Positions 45,447 through 54,328 of a stretch of DNA of 64,000 nt are shown here, in pieces. This stretch comes from Candidatus Delongbacteria bacterium (GTDB taxonomy: Bacteria > CAIWAD01). The translations under genes and the position numbers were made by a program. The stretch's first letter is position 1; every line of letters begins with the position of its first letter. The notes under the pieces were generated by a model. It was not told where the DNA came from. It saw only the letters and a program-made list of their open reading frames with translations, and did not search any database. Location of the stretch: assembly GCA_020634015.1 (NCBI GenBank), contig JACKCN010000004.1, positions 310,001-374,000 of the forward strand. The letters run 5' to 3'.

Positions 45447-48004
45447 CGTGCTGTCTCCGTCGGGTTGTGTGTCGGAATCCGTTCGTAGCCGCTGATCATC
45501 GCGCGCAGGTTGGCCGTGGGCGTGTGACCGGTGGTGGTCAGATAGATGTGCATGATCAGGAAGGACGCGAAGAACCAGGCTCCCAGAGAATGCGCGGGCA
45601 CCAGCATCGGCAGTCCGCCCAGCCGGGCTTCCAGTCCGGGCCAGTGCTGGGCGCCCCAGATCAGCACGCCGCTGAGCACCTGGAAGGGCAGCAGCAGGTT
45701 CAATATGATCAGGTAGGCGATCTTCTGCAGCGGGTTCAGCTTCTGTCCGCGGGACTTCTCGAAGGGATGTGGCTCGCCCTTGAAGATGCCCTGCACGTAG
45801 AACAGCAGTTGCGTGATCGCCCCCGCGAAGAACCCGCGCGGTTCGGGCAGATACTGGCGCACACTGCCCCCGGCCACGTGGTAGAACAGCGAGAAGAAGG
45901 CGTTGACCAGCAGCACGAACCCCAGGATGTTGTGCACCTGCACGGCGCTCCGGAACCCGCTGAAGGCAAAGAGTTCGGGCGCATGGATCGTGAGTCCCGT
46001 GGCGATCAGTCCGATGATCGCCAGGGCCTGCAGCCAGTGCCAGAAGCGTTCGTAGCTCGTGTACATGTAGGTCTTGCCCCAGGGTCCGTGCTCGTGGGAC
46101 AGGCGACGGCTCGCCAGGACACGCAGGGTGCCGTGGATCGTGATCAGCAGCAGCACGCCCAGCAGGGAAGCCAGCCCCACGATCTTGATCCAGGGCGCCT
46201 TGTCGTGGCCCAGGATGTACAGACGTCCCGATCGGGGTGCGGACCGGAAGGCCGCCGTGGTCCCGTGTGACACCAGCTCGCCTTCGGCGAAGATGCCCAG
46301 CTCATCCAGGCCCTCGGCGAAGTGAGGCCCATCGGCCCCGGGGCGCAGGCTGCCCAGGGTGGCCTCGCCGAAAACCCGCGACTCCCGGGCATGGCATTCC
46401 TGACAATCCTTGCGTGCATATGCCAGGCCGGTCACCCCGTGGCTCAGGGCCCAGGGGCGGATCTCGCCGCGGATCGTGGCCTGCGCGAAGCCATCCGCTT
46501 CCAGACGGGCGGACACGAGGCGGGTGACCGCGGCGTCTTCCAGCACGCATTCGCTGCTGTCCAGACCGCCATCATGGTTGGCGTCCAGCAGTTCCAGCAG
46601 ACCCGGAAGCCATTGACCATCGGGGCGCAGAGCCCGGTCCAGGGCGGGCAGCGGCACGGGCCGTTCGCCCCCGGGCGACTGCCAGGTCCAGTACCAGCTG
46701 GTGACCAGATTGAACGGCGCCAGACGGCGACGTCCGTCCACGTCCTGGCGGGGCAGCAACACGGGAGTGCTGCCCGTGATCAGAGTGCCCAGCGAGCGTG
46801 GGTCGCCCTCGGCCCCGCGGTACTCCAACCGGGGGCTGTGATCCGTGCCGGGCAGGGTCCAGTCCACGGCTTCCAGCGAGGCGGTGGGTGCCCGGGGGAT
46901 GTGGCAGGCTTCGCAACTGAGCGCGTTGAAGTGGGTCAGCTTGAAAGGCAGCCAGTCGTGCACGGCTTCGGCATCGTGGCAGGATTCGCAGCGACGCATG
47001 GAATTGTCCTGGGCGCTGGCACCACCGAAGGCGCTGGCGTGTCCGCGGGCGAACTGGTGCGACGGCGCACGCAGATACTCGCCCATGTCCAGGCGCCGGG
47101 CCTCGAATCGCAGATGCGCGGGCCGGGTCTCGCCGCTTTCGGCGAAGTACACCGGGTTGTTCAGCGAATGATGACAATCCACGCACTCCAGCGCTCGCTC
47201 AGCGTGAATGTCCCACGCCCGGCGCTGGGTGTCCTTGTCCTTGAGGTTCAGGCCACTGGCCAGCAGTTTCTGGGGCGAGAAGATCTCGCCGCTGAACAGG
47301 GTCTGGCGCAGGGCGGGGTCACGATAGTCGGTGAAGACGGGAGTCGCCAGATCGCTGCCTGCCAACCCGTGACACAGGCCGCAGTTTTCGGTGGACGGGT
47401 CCTGGATCGGCAGGCGCGCCATCACCACGCGCCCGTCGGCGGCAAAGGCACTGGCGTTCCAGGCCCAGCTGCCATCGGGGCGACTCGTTGCCAGGCCCGT
47501 GCCGGCCAATGTCGCCGTGGGGGCCCAGACACCCAGTCCCTGCTGGATGCTGCGAATCCGCGCCGCATTGTCCGGATCGGGCAGGTGACACAGAAAGCAG
47601 TTCATCTCGCCACTGCCTGCAGCCAACAGGCTGGCCGGGCCACCCCCCACGTGACGCGCTCCGGAACTGCGCACCCAGAATTCCAGCGAAGCAGGCCCCG
47701 CGGGATCCGCGTCGCGCAGCCCTCCATCATACAGCAGGGGGTAGGGCAGCCCCGGGCCGGCCGTGCTCATCTCGCCGAACCCGGCACTCACGTGGTAACT
47801 GTGCCCGGCGATCACGCCCGTATCGTGGCACTCGCCACAGCTGACCATGGTGGACAGCGGCTGGCCGCTCTGCAGCACGTTGCGCCCCTGGGCATCCTTG
47901 AGCAAGATCGGCGGATGCAGACTGTCGCGACGGGCGGCCGTCACGTTCTGGCTCACCAGCGACAGGCTGAGGGCCACCAGCAGCACGCGTGGCATGGTGT
48001 TCAT
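45443..48004 (-). CDS. Heptaheme cytochrome c - EF-hand - cytochrome b fusion
   Basis: An 853-residue redox protein. A signal peptide (PRVLLVALSLSLVSQNVTA) leads a periplasmic part with seven CxxCH heme sites (C56, C136, C208, C274, C339, C364, C534). A canonical EF-hand loop, DANHDGGLDSSE (474-485), lies between hemes 6 and 7. From about 605 there are five membrane helices with histidines (H657, H691, H709, H805, H819) of the PhsC/HyaC-like cytochrome b type. It should pass electrons between the quinone pool and the periplasmic octaheme partner. The ATG at 48004 overlaps the octaheme gene stop by 4 nt. Confidence 0.9.
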   Translation of the reverse strand: MNTMPRVLLVALSLSLVSQNVTAARRDSLHPPILLKDAQGRNVLQSGQPLSTMVSCGECHDTGVIAGHSYHVSAGFGEMSTAGPGLPYPLLYDGGLRDADPAGPASLEFWVRSSGARHVGGGPASLLAAGSGEMNCFLCHLPDPDNAARIRSIQQGLGVWAPTATLAGTGLATSRPDGSWAWNASAFAADGRVVMARLPIQDPSTENCGLCHGLAGSDLATPVFTDYRDPALRQTLFSGEIFSPQKLLASGLNLKDKDTQRRAWDIHAERALECVDCHHSLNNPVYFAESGETRPAHLRFEARRLDMGEYLRAPSHQFARGHASAFGGASAQDNSMRRCESCHDAEAVHDWLPFKLTHFNALSCEACHIPRAPTASLEAVDWTLPGTDHSPRLEYRGAEGDPRSLGTLITGSTPVLLPRQDVDGRRRLAPFNLVTSWYWTWQSPGGERPVPLPALDRALRPDGQWLPGLLELLDANHDGGLDSSECVLEDAAVTRLVSARLEADGFAQATIRGEIRPWALSHGVTGLAYARKDCQECHARESRVFGEATLGSLRPGADGPHFAEGLDELGIFAEGELVSHGTTAAFRSAPRSGRLYILGHDKAPWIKIVGLASLLGVLLLITIHGTLRVLASRRLSHEHGPWGKTYMYTSYERFWHWLQALAIIGLIATGLTIHAPELFAFSGFRSAVQVHNILGFVLLVNAFFSLFYHVAGGSVRQYLPEPRGFFAGAITQLLFYVQGIFKGEPHPFEKSRGQKLNPLQKIAYLIILNLLLPFQVLSGVLIWGAQHWPGLEARLGGLPMLVPAHSLGAWFFASFLIMHIYLTTTGHTPTANLRAMISGYERIPTHNPTETAR

Positions 48005-49452
48005 TTCTGCCCCCTTTCCGAGCGTGCCGGTCGGCTGCCGTAATGGATTGGATCCCCGGCATAGCCCAGCGCGATCCAGTCCAGCCGTCCCTGACCGTGT
48101 TCCGCGTGGCACTCGACACACTGCAGGGCCTTCTCCCGGGACGCCACCATGTGGGTGGTGGGCCAGTACATGCGCGTATTGGCGAAGCCGAAGTGTCCGC
48201 TGTAGGGCTGATTGACCGCCTGCATGCCCAGACGCGCGGCCTGGTCCCAGTCGAATTCCGTCCAGTACCCGCCCTCGCCGTAGGTCTTGGGCTGAATCAG
48301 GGTGTTGTATTCCGTGTCATAGATCTGCTTGGCCAGATGCACCTTGAAGGGCCAGATCCGGGCGCTGGGGTCCTCGATGCTGCCCAGCGGACGTGACACA
48401 TCCGTGGTGTCGGTGGGGTCCATGGTGTCGCCCAGCACGTAGTGATCGCCCTTGCCGTTGTACCAGGCATATTGCGGGCGCAGGTGGCGCTCGTAGACGA
48501 AACTGCCCTTGATCTTGAGGTATTCATGGGGGTTCTGGGGCAGGTCCTGCCCCGCGGTGGACCAGTCCCAATTGGTCTTGGTGGCGGTCTTGAGCGCCTC
48601 GTAGGGAATGTGGCAGGTCTGGCAGGCCACCGTTGGCAGATGAGCCGTGATCCGCTGGTCCTTGTGCAGGCCCGTGTCATGGCAATCTGTGCAGGCCACC
48701 TGGTTGGCACCATCCACGCTCACCGAGATCGCGCGGCCCCCGATTTCGTGGTCCTTCGTCCGGTGACAGTCCACACACTGGAAGTCATGGCTGCCCATGT
48801 GCACGTCCAGTGACTCATCGGGATAGTAGAGGCTCTCGTCCAGATCACCGTGTTTCACCGCGTTGCCGCCGCCCCCTCTGAAATGGCAACTCCCGCAGGT
48901 GGTGCGCGAGGGCCGGGTCACGCTGCGTGCGGCCGCCAGCAGGTCCACACCCTCGGCGGGCAGCCCGCCCTTGCCCTTGGCGTACTGGCCGCTGCCGTCG
49001 TGACAGGCCAGGCAGTCCACGTGATCCTGGGCCGTGAAGTCAAAGGTCTGGTCCACCCAGCCGTAGCCGGCGTGGCATGTGGTGCAGGCGGGCCAGTTGC
49101 CCGTGATGCCGATGCAGAAATTGTTGAGGGCATTCTTCTTGCCCAGCACCACAGGTTCGCTGCGCCCCGGCAAGAGCGAGGGCGGACTCTCCCAGGTCCA
49201 GTGGGCCGTGTGCATCACCTGGTTGGCCGCATCCGGGTGGCAGACCAGACAGGCTTCGGTCACCGCCGGTCCGTCGGCAAAACTGCCCGAGAGCAGATCG
49301 CGGTGATCGGTATGGGTGGCCACGGTGGGCATCTGGCGCCAGGGGTCATCCCGATCGACGTGTGCCGCGGGAAAGAAGAGCCAGAGTGGAACCAGAATCG
49401 CGGTCAGAACCGCAAGGATCTGAACCAGATAGGAGCGTCGCCAATGAAGCAT
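48001..49452 (-). CDS. Octaheme c-type cytochrome, tetrathionate-reductase (OTR) family
   Basis: A 483-residue periplasmic cytochrome anchored by one N-terminal helix (YLVQILAVLTAILVPLWLFF). Eight CxxCH motifs are present (C68, C123, C147, C186, C226, C254, C277, C445). The spacing, the large gap before the last heme and the segment GKKNALNNFC preceding heme 2 match the Shewanella OTR family, in which the active-site heme has lysine ligation. In vitro the family reduces tetrathionate, nitrite and hydroxylamine; the in vivo substrate is unsettled, so the sulfur neighbours are informative here. First gene of the operon. Confidence 0.92.
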   Translation of the reverse strand: MLHWRRSYLVQILAVLTAILVPLWLFFPAAHVDRDDPWRQMPTVATHTDHRDLLSGSFADGPAVTEACLVCHPDAANQVMHTAHWTWESPPSLLPGRSEPVVLGKKNALNNFCIGITGNWPACTTCHAGYGWVDQTFDFTAQDHVDCLACHDGSGQYAKGKGGLPAEGVDLLAAARSVTRPSRTTCGSCHFRGGGGNAVKHGDLDESLYYPDESLDVHMGSHDFQCVDCHRTKDHEIGGRAISVSVDGANQVACTDCHDTGLHKDQRITAHLPTVACQTCHIPYEALKTATKTNWDWSTAGQDLPQNPHEYLKIKGSFVYERHLRPQYAWYNGKGDHYVLGDTMDPTDTTDVSRPLGSIEDPSARIWPFKVHLAKQIYDTEYNTLIQPKTYGEGGYWTEFDWDQAARLGMQAVNQPYSGHFGFANTRMYWPTTHMVASREKALQCVECHAEHGQGRLDWIALGYAGDPIHYGSRPARSERGQK

Positions 49453-49562
49453 GAGTCAATCCCGGCCTTCGCGCGCGTTTCCGGTTGACCTTCGACCGGA
49501 ACTGCCTGATACAAGGCGCCGCGAGCACGGGCATCAAATAACCGATTAGTCATATGGTATTC

Positions 49563-49576
49563 TTGATCCAGATCAG
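49563..49576 (-). promoter_or_regulatory. FNR/CRP-type binding site upstream of the octaheme operon
   Basis: TTGATCCAGATCAG matches the FNR consensus TTGAT-N4-ATCAA except the last base. Its centre is about 117 nt before the octaheme start. If it acts as a class II site (centre at -41.5), the -10 would fall near 49535-49540, where the minus strand reads TATTTG. This fits anaerobic induction of the operon. The site was found by eye, not by a scored scan. Confidence 0.5.
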
Positions 49577-49698
49577 GAAAGAGGGGCGGGCGGGAGGAAT
49601 TGTCAAGAAATTCTGCAGGATCTCCCATCTCCTGCGCGGAGCGCACGAGGACCGGGCATGCTGACGCAGCTGAGGGCTGCCAGCTCAGCCCGGGCTGC

Positions 49699-50196
49699 TC
49701 AGGCCGTGCGCTCCACTTCCGCCTGAAGATGGTCCAGCCCGGTGGTCAGGGCCTTCTCCAGAACCGAGCGCAGGGTGCCCGGCAGCAGCCAGGCCAGAGG
49801 GCCGGTGAAGACTTCTTCGGTGATCACGCGGGTGCCCGTTCCTTCGGCCACGAATTCCCAGCTGTGGTGGGCCCTGATTCCGAAGGCCTGCCCGCTCCAG
49901 GCGATGCGCGCGGGAGCCGTGACCTCGCTCAGCACCGAATGGATCTGCATGCCGCCTCCATTCCAGTCGAAGGCTGAACCTGCCTGCAGCGGACCATGCA
50001 GAATCAGTGACCGCACATCGGGATTCCAGCGGGACCAGTTGGCCAGATCGGACTGCACGGCCCAGACCCTTTCCGGCGAGGCGGCCAGCAGGCGCTCGAC
50101 ACGTGCCGCCACGGGAGCCGAACGGTCGCGGAACAGGACCCAGCCCAGGAAGCCCACACAGGCCAGTACGAGGGCGCTCGACAAGAACAGAAACAT
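49699..50196 (-). CDS. SRPBCC-family protein with N-terminal membrane anchor
   Basis: A 165-residue protein: one N-terminal helix (FLFLSSALVLACVGFLGWVLF) and a START/Bet v1-like ligand-binding domain of the polyketide cyclase/dehydrase group (VERLLAASPERVWAVQSDLANWSRWNP…). A ligand-binding or lipid role is expected; no specific substrate can be named. GGAG precedes the ATG. It lies 34 nt after the DinB gene and may be co-transcribed with it. Confidence 0.82.
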   Translation of the reverse strand: MFLFLSSALVLACVGFLGWVLFRDRSAPVAARVERLLAASPERVWAVQSDLANWSRWNPDVRSLILHGPLQAGSAFDWNGGGMQIHSVLSEVTAPARIAWSGQAFGIRAHHSWEFVAEGTGTRVITEEVFTGPLAWLLPGTLRSVLEKALTTGLDHLQAEVERTA

Positions 50197-50230
50197 GGTC
50201 TCTCCGGGGTTGGCGGCCAGACACCGCAGA

Positions 50231-50731
50231 TCAGAGTGACGGCAACTCGTTGGCCAGAGGAAAATCCAGCCCGTTGACCGGCTGGCCCAGCAGACGGCAG
50301 AGCGCCGTGCATTGCCCCTGATGCTGGTACAGATGAGTCACGAGACGTCCGATGATCCGGGCCGGCACCAGCGAGCGCTCCTGGTTGGGCCAGCAGAGCA
50401 GCGTTCTGGGCGTGTTCAGTTCCTGCTCGCTGGCCCGGTTCAGGTAGTCCAGCGTGCGCCCGGCCACCTGCTGGCGGTAGGCATCGAGTTCGGGAATGCT
50501 GGCCAGAGGCGGCTCTTCACCGTTGACATCCATGCGGCCATGGATCACGCCCACCCAGTATTCTTCCGCGGAAATGCAGTGCTGGAACTGCTCGCGCAGA
50601 CTGGAGACCCCGAATCCCGCGAATTCCCGCGCCAGTTCTTCCTGGCTGAACCGGCTGCAATGCGCGTACAGTGCCTGCAGACTCCAATGGGCGCGCGTGT
50701 GCAGGTCGATCAGGGCGGCGGATGTGTACAT
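50231..50731 (-). CDS. DinB/YfiT-family four-helix metalloprotein
   Basis: A 166-residue DinB-like protein. The three metal-ligand histidine regions are RAHWSLQALYAHC, QHCISAEEYWVG and VTHLYQHQGQ, the last being the strongest family signature. Members include bacillithiol- and mycothiol-dependent S-transferases, but many have unknown roles. AGGAGA precedes the ATG at 50731. Confidence 0.8.
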   Translation of the reverse strand: MYTSAALIDLHTRAHWSLQALYAHCSRFSQEELAREFAGFGVSSLREQFQHCISAEEYWVGVIHGRMDVNGEEPPLASIPELDAYRQQVAGRTLDYLNRASEQELNTPRTLLCWPNQERSLVPARIIGRLVTHLYQHQGQCTALCRLLGQPVNGLDFPLANELPSL

Positions 50732-50843
50732 GGGATCTCCTGTGTTCGAACTCGGTCCTCAAGACTCCCGGGGGCCCCGGCCGATTGCCGTGGCGGGACT
50801 CCCGCGCGCCGCATGTGTGCCGACCGGAGCGGCCCACTCCCGA

Positions 50844-51085
50844 CTAGGGCCTGTTCACACGGCACCATTTGCCGCGTTGCATGGCGAATTCCGGACAGTT
50901 CAGGAGGTTCGTGATTGGAAGTATGCGCCGGAAATCGCCACGCAATCCTGCGGACCGGGCCCACCCGTGCCCAGGCCCGCGTTGCCCTTCACTTATGTAG
51001 CGCTGCTACACCGCGTTCAGGGCGCCTTGGCCTGAACCCGGGTGATCTCCGGCGCGACAACTGCCGCAGTGTGAACAGGCCCTAG
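50844..51085. mobile_element. MITE-like element with 17-bp terminal inverted repeats
   Basis: CTAGGGCCTGTTCACAC at 50844-50860 is exactly inverted at 51069-51085, enclosing 242 bp with no open reading frame of note. The outer CTAG can be read as a 4-bp target duplication (YTAR type) flanking 13-bp GGCCTGTTCACAC ends, the pattern of IS5-family elements, so this is probably a non-autonomous IS5-type derivative. The internal hairpin TGTAGC/GCTACA is near the right end. No transposase is in the window. Confidence 0.72.
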
Positions 51086-51522
51086 ACGCCGAACTGCCGC
51101 AGATGATGGTCGTTGTGCCGCCAGGCGAGACGCGCCCACTGGGCTCCGGACAGCACGCCGAAGAAGGGATGAACGGCCCAGTCCGTCCAGTCACGCGACT
51201 GTAGGAAGCGATTCATCAGCTGCTTGAGAGTGGCCAGATCGGACGCCCAGCGATCGGGTTGGGTCCGCAGCATTTCCCGGGCCGTGGGCGTGCCTCTGGG
51301 CCAGGGCAGAAAGACCCGGATCGCGTGACGCACGAGCATTGGCGGCCCCTTCAGCACTTCCGCGTCCCGCGGTCCGGAAAATGCGAAGTCCAGCTGGTCG
51401 ACCAGGTGGCAGATCATCCGGTCGGCAGTGAAGGATCCCCAGCGGGGCGCGGTTGTGGCTGACAATCCTGCCAGCCGCTGCGAGAGGGCGTGCACATCCG
51501 CTTCATCGAACAGGCTTTTCAT
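51082..51522 (-). CDS. DUF1569/DinB-like protein, 3' end altered by a MITE
   Basis: A 146-residue protein of the DUF1569 branch of the DinB fold: TADRMICHLVDQLDFAF near the N-terminus, FFGVLSGAQWARLAWRHNDHHLRQFGV at the end, carrying metal-ligand-like histidines. The stop codon TAG (51082-51084) lies inside the terminal inverted repeat of the adjacent MITE-like element, so the native C-terminus may have lost some residues; the conserved core looks complete. GAGGA precedes the ATG at 51522. Confidence 0.8.
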   Translation of the reverse strand: MKSLFDEADVHALSQRLAGLSATTAPRWGSFTADRMICHLVDQLDFAFSGPRDAEVLKGPPMLVRHAIRVFLPWPRGTPTAREMLRTQPDRWASDLATLKQLMNRFLQSRDWTDWAVHPFFGVLSGAQWARLAWRHNDHHLRQFGV

Positions 51523-51831
51523 CACGCTTCCTCGAGCTGGATTGGCTGCAGGGCTGCTCCCGCGACCTGGAGATTCCTCGCCTTTCGGGTGCACCGGACG
51601 GCGCTTTACGCGGACACGGCATGCGGCTCTCGCCGCACCCAGTCGTCAGGATCAGGTCTGATTGTGTTGCCACGCGAAAACCGGCGGACTGCCGGCACGA
51701 TCGTCTTCAAGTATACGAACAACCCGTACGCAAGATCAAAGGAAGAATTGCCTGAGTGCTGAGTCGTCAGGGCATGCGGGAGTACTCCCGGCCATCCGGT
51801 CAGCGGGCCATCGGCTCCGCATGCCAGCGGT
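51523..51831. other. Intergenic region, nothing identified
   Basis: This 309-nt gap lies between the lipoprotein stop and the DUF1569 gene start. It should hold the DUF1569 promoter, but no gene, hairpin or clear promoter pair is visible; the stretch 51700-51740 is locally AT-richer. Confidence 0.45.
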
Positions 51832-52464
51832 TCAGCGGCCGCCAGTCAGTGTATACGCCACACCGACTCCAATGCTGGTATGGGTACCGCTGTCCCGGAA
51901 GCCCTTGACCATGGAAATCTCGGGGCGCACGGTGAACTGTTTTCCCGGCGTCCAGACCCCGCCTCCCAGACCGACCGAGTAGAGCGGGTCCGTATCCGTG
52001 TCGAAGAAAAAGAGCAGTTTCGCGAAGCCGGTCAATTCGAGGCTCGAGGTCAATGGCAGACTGAAGATTCCCGTGGGGTGAATCTGCCAGGACTTTTCCT
52101 CGCGGACGGCTTTTCCGAAGAACATGCCCACGGGCAGGTCGAAGGCAAAGCGGCCATCGGGCTTGCCGAACTTGGGGCCCAGGCCGATGTAGCTCCAGGC
52201 ATCCATGCCGTCCGGGGCAAGTTTCTCGAAGCGCAACCGGAAATTGATGCTTTCGCTGAGGCCGTGGGCGACCTGCACTCCGTACTCCGCTCCCTTGAGA
52301 TCACTGAGTCCGTCCATCTTGAAGGTTTCGGCCTGATAATAGGGCACGAACTCGGTCTCCCCGGTGGCCAGCAGCCTGGCCGATTGGTAACTGCCGTGCG
52401 TGTAGAAGCATCCGCTCAAAAGTGACAGGCCCAGCACCGGAACAAGAATCAAGCGTCCATGCAT
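51832..52464 (-). CDS. Putative outer-membrane lipoprotein
   Basis: A 210-residue protein with signal peptide and lipobox LGLSLLSGC (Cys ~ residue 19). The rest alternates in β-strands (YGVQVAHGLSESINFRLRFE, FAFDLPVGMFFG, YSVGLGGGVWTPG, TSIGVGVAYTL) typical of a small outer-membrane barrel, ending TLTGGR. No named family. AAGGGAG lies upstream of the ATG at 52464; a longer in-frame reading is not credible. Confidence 0.72.
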   Translation of the reverse strand: MHGRLILVPVLGLSLLSGCFYTHGSYQSARLLATGETEFVPYYQAETFKMDGLSDLKGAEYGVQVAHGLSESINFRLRFEKLAPDGMDAWSYIGLGPKFGKPDGRFAFDLPVGMFFGKAVREEKSWQIHPTGIFSLPLTSSLELTGFAKLLFFFDTDTDPLYSVGLGGGVWTPGKQFTVRPEISMVKGFRDSGTHTSIGVGVAYTLTGGR

Positions 52465-52736
52465 CGAGAGACTCCCTTCTTCTGTGAGCTTGCGACGTGG
52501 CACTCTGGCCGGAGCCTGAGGCTGGCTCGCGGAACCATTGTCGGATGTCAGCCGCCTTGACGATCGGTCGCCTCGAGACGCAGCATGTGATCGCGAACGA
52601 ACGGCACCCCGCCAGAATGGCATGCTCCATCGTCAGCCACATTGCGTTTGGTCAAGCGATACGGATGCTTGCACCTTGAAGATCGAGCACGGAGACGCTT
52701 GCCGGGCTCTCGGCTCAGGTGGGTCGTGACGCAGCG

Positions 52737-53033
52737 TCAGCCGAGTTCGCGCTGCACGCGCTCCAGTTCCGCGATGCAGTCCCGGAGATGGGTCATGACG
52801 GGGTCCTCCGGGGAGTCGGACTCGACGGACTCATGGATCTGCTGCAAGCCCTGGATCAGATCGGCCAGCGACGTATCGGGAAGTCGCTCTTCCAGGTCTT
52901 CCAGCCGGGCCATCAGGTCCGACAGGAAACGCCAGCGCTCAGGATCTCCCTCATGGTCGGCGCGCTCGTCGGCGAGATACTCGAGCAGCAAGCCGAAAAG
53001 GCCCTCGGGATCCGACCAGGCGATGAAGGTCAC
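52737..53033 (-). CDS. Small acidic hypothetical protein
   Basis: A 98-residue acidic, mostly helical protein (DERADHEGDPERWRFL, LMARLEDLEERLPD, LIQGLQQIHESVE, LRDCIAELERVQREL). No family recognised. The start is GTG at 53033 with GAGGA about 8 nt upstream. Isolated between the lipoprotein and the dehydrogenase gene. Confidence 0.6.
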   Translation of the reverse strand: MTFIAWSDPEGLFGLLLEYLADERADHEGDPERWRFLSDLMARLEDLEERLPDTSLADLIQGLQQIHESVESDSPEDPVMTHLRDCIAELERVQRELG

Positions 53034-53126
53034 GGGTGGGTTCCTCGTCGTTCCGGTGAATGCATACGCTCAGGAGTGTGGCCATTGACACGTCCCGTGG
53101 CTCCCGGATCGGGCCAGGGATCAGGG

Positions 53127-53152
53127 CGGACCTGTCGCGCAGGACAGGTCCG
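53127..53152 (-). terminator. Hairpin after the dehydrogenase gene
   Basis: Perfect 10-bp stem CGGACCTGTC / GACAGGTCCG with a 6-nt loop, 11 nt beyond the stop at 53163. There is no T run, so it may be a pause or 3'-end stabilising hairpin rather than a classic terminator. Confidence 0.45.
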
Positions 53153-53162
53153 CACGCAGTCA

Positions 53163-54182
53163 TCAGCTGTTGGCAAGCACGATGCGGTACTTGGTCTTGC
53201 CCGAGCGCAGACGATCGAAGGCCACGTTGATCTGGCTCATGGGATAGCTCTCGACCTGGGCTTTGATGCCGTGCCGGGCGGCAAAGTCCAGCATCGTTTC
53301 CATGGTGGTCGGGCTGCCCACCGGCGAGGACGAAATGGAGCGCTGGCCCATCATCAGGGAAAACACTCCCACATCCAGCGGCTCGAGGGTGGCACCCACG
53401 AAGTGCATGCGCCCCTTGGGTTTGAGGGTGTTGATGTACAGGCCCCAGTCCAGCTTCACGTTGACCGTGGACAGAATGAAGTCAAAACTCCAGGCCGCGG
53501 CGGCGATTTCCTCCGGGTCACGCGAATTCAGGGTTCGGTGGGCGCCCAGTTCCAGGGCTTCCGTGCGCTTGGAGTCGCTGGAGGTGAAGGCGGTGACCTC
53601 GCAGCCCCAGGCCCTGAGGAACTGCACGGCCAGATGCCCCAGTCCGCCCACGCCGATCACGGCAACCTTGTCGGTCGACTTGATTCCGAACTGCACGATG
53701 GGGTTGAATACGGTGATGCCACCGCAGAACAGCGGGCCAGCCGAGGCCGGGTCGATTCCCGCCGGAATCGGAATGATGCTGGCAGCCCGGGCACGCACTC
53801 GGTCGGCAAATCCACCGTGGCGGGCGACAATGGTGGACTCGGCCGAGGCGCAGAGATTCTGGTCGCCCGAGTTGCAGGCATGGCAATGGCCACAGTAGCC
53901 ACTGTGCCAGCCCAGTCCCACGGTCATGCCCAGCTCCAGGTGCGTGACATCACGGCCCCTGGCCGCGATCCTGCCCACCACTTCGTGGCCCGCCACCAGC
54001 GGAAACTGCGTCATGCCCCATTCATTGTTGGCCATGCTCAGGTCGCTGTGGCAGATGCCGCAGTACAGCACCTCCAGTTCGACCTCGTCGGGCCCCAGCT
54101 CGCCAACCTCGTAGCTGAAAGGTTCGAACTTGCCGCCAGCCTCGTGAACGGCATGGGCATGGATCGTGCGGGATTGACTCAT
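53163..54182 (-). CDS. Zinc-dependent alcohol dehydrogenase (CAD/YahK-like)
   Basis: A 339-residue medium-chain dehydrogenase. Catalytic zinc ligands are in CGICHSD and AGHEVVGR, and structural zinc cysteines are in CGHCHACNSGDQNLC. The cofactor motif is GVGGLGHLAVQ, and the following AFTSSDSK suggests NADP(H) preference. Sequence type matches the cinnamyl-alcohol-dehydrogenase / YahK aldehyde reductases. AAGGAG lies upstream of the ATG. Confidence 0.9.
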   Translation of the reverse strand: MSQSRTIHAHAVHEAGGKFEPFSYEVGELGPDEVELEVLYCGICHSDLSMANNEWGMTQFPLVAGHEVVGRIAARGRDVTHLELGMTVGLGWHSGYCGHCHACNSGDQNLCASAESTIVARHGGFADRVRARAASIIPIPAGIDPASAGPLFCGGITVFNPIVQFGIKSTDKVAVIGVGGLGHLAVQFLRAWGCEVTAFTSSDSKRTEALELGAHRTLNSRDPEEIAAAAWSFDFILSTVNVKLDWGLYINTLKPKGRMHFVGATLEPLDVGVFSLMMGQRSISSSPVGSPTTMETMLDFAARHGIKAQVESYPMSQINVAFDRLRSGKTKYRIVLANS

Positions 54183-54328
54183 CGGGCTGATTCTCCTTCA
54201 GATGGCATTCAGACTGATTGACAACGGGTGTGTGTGCAACGCGAACGCTGAATGTAGCGATTGACCGTGCGTCCGGTGACCTGCCCGTCGGGGCTGGTCC
54301 GCATGCCCTGTTCACCCGGGCAGGGCCG

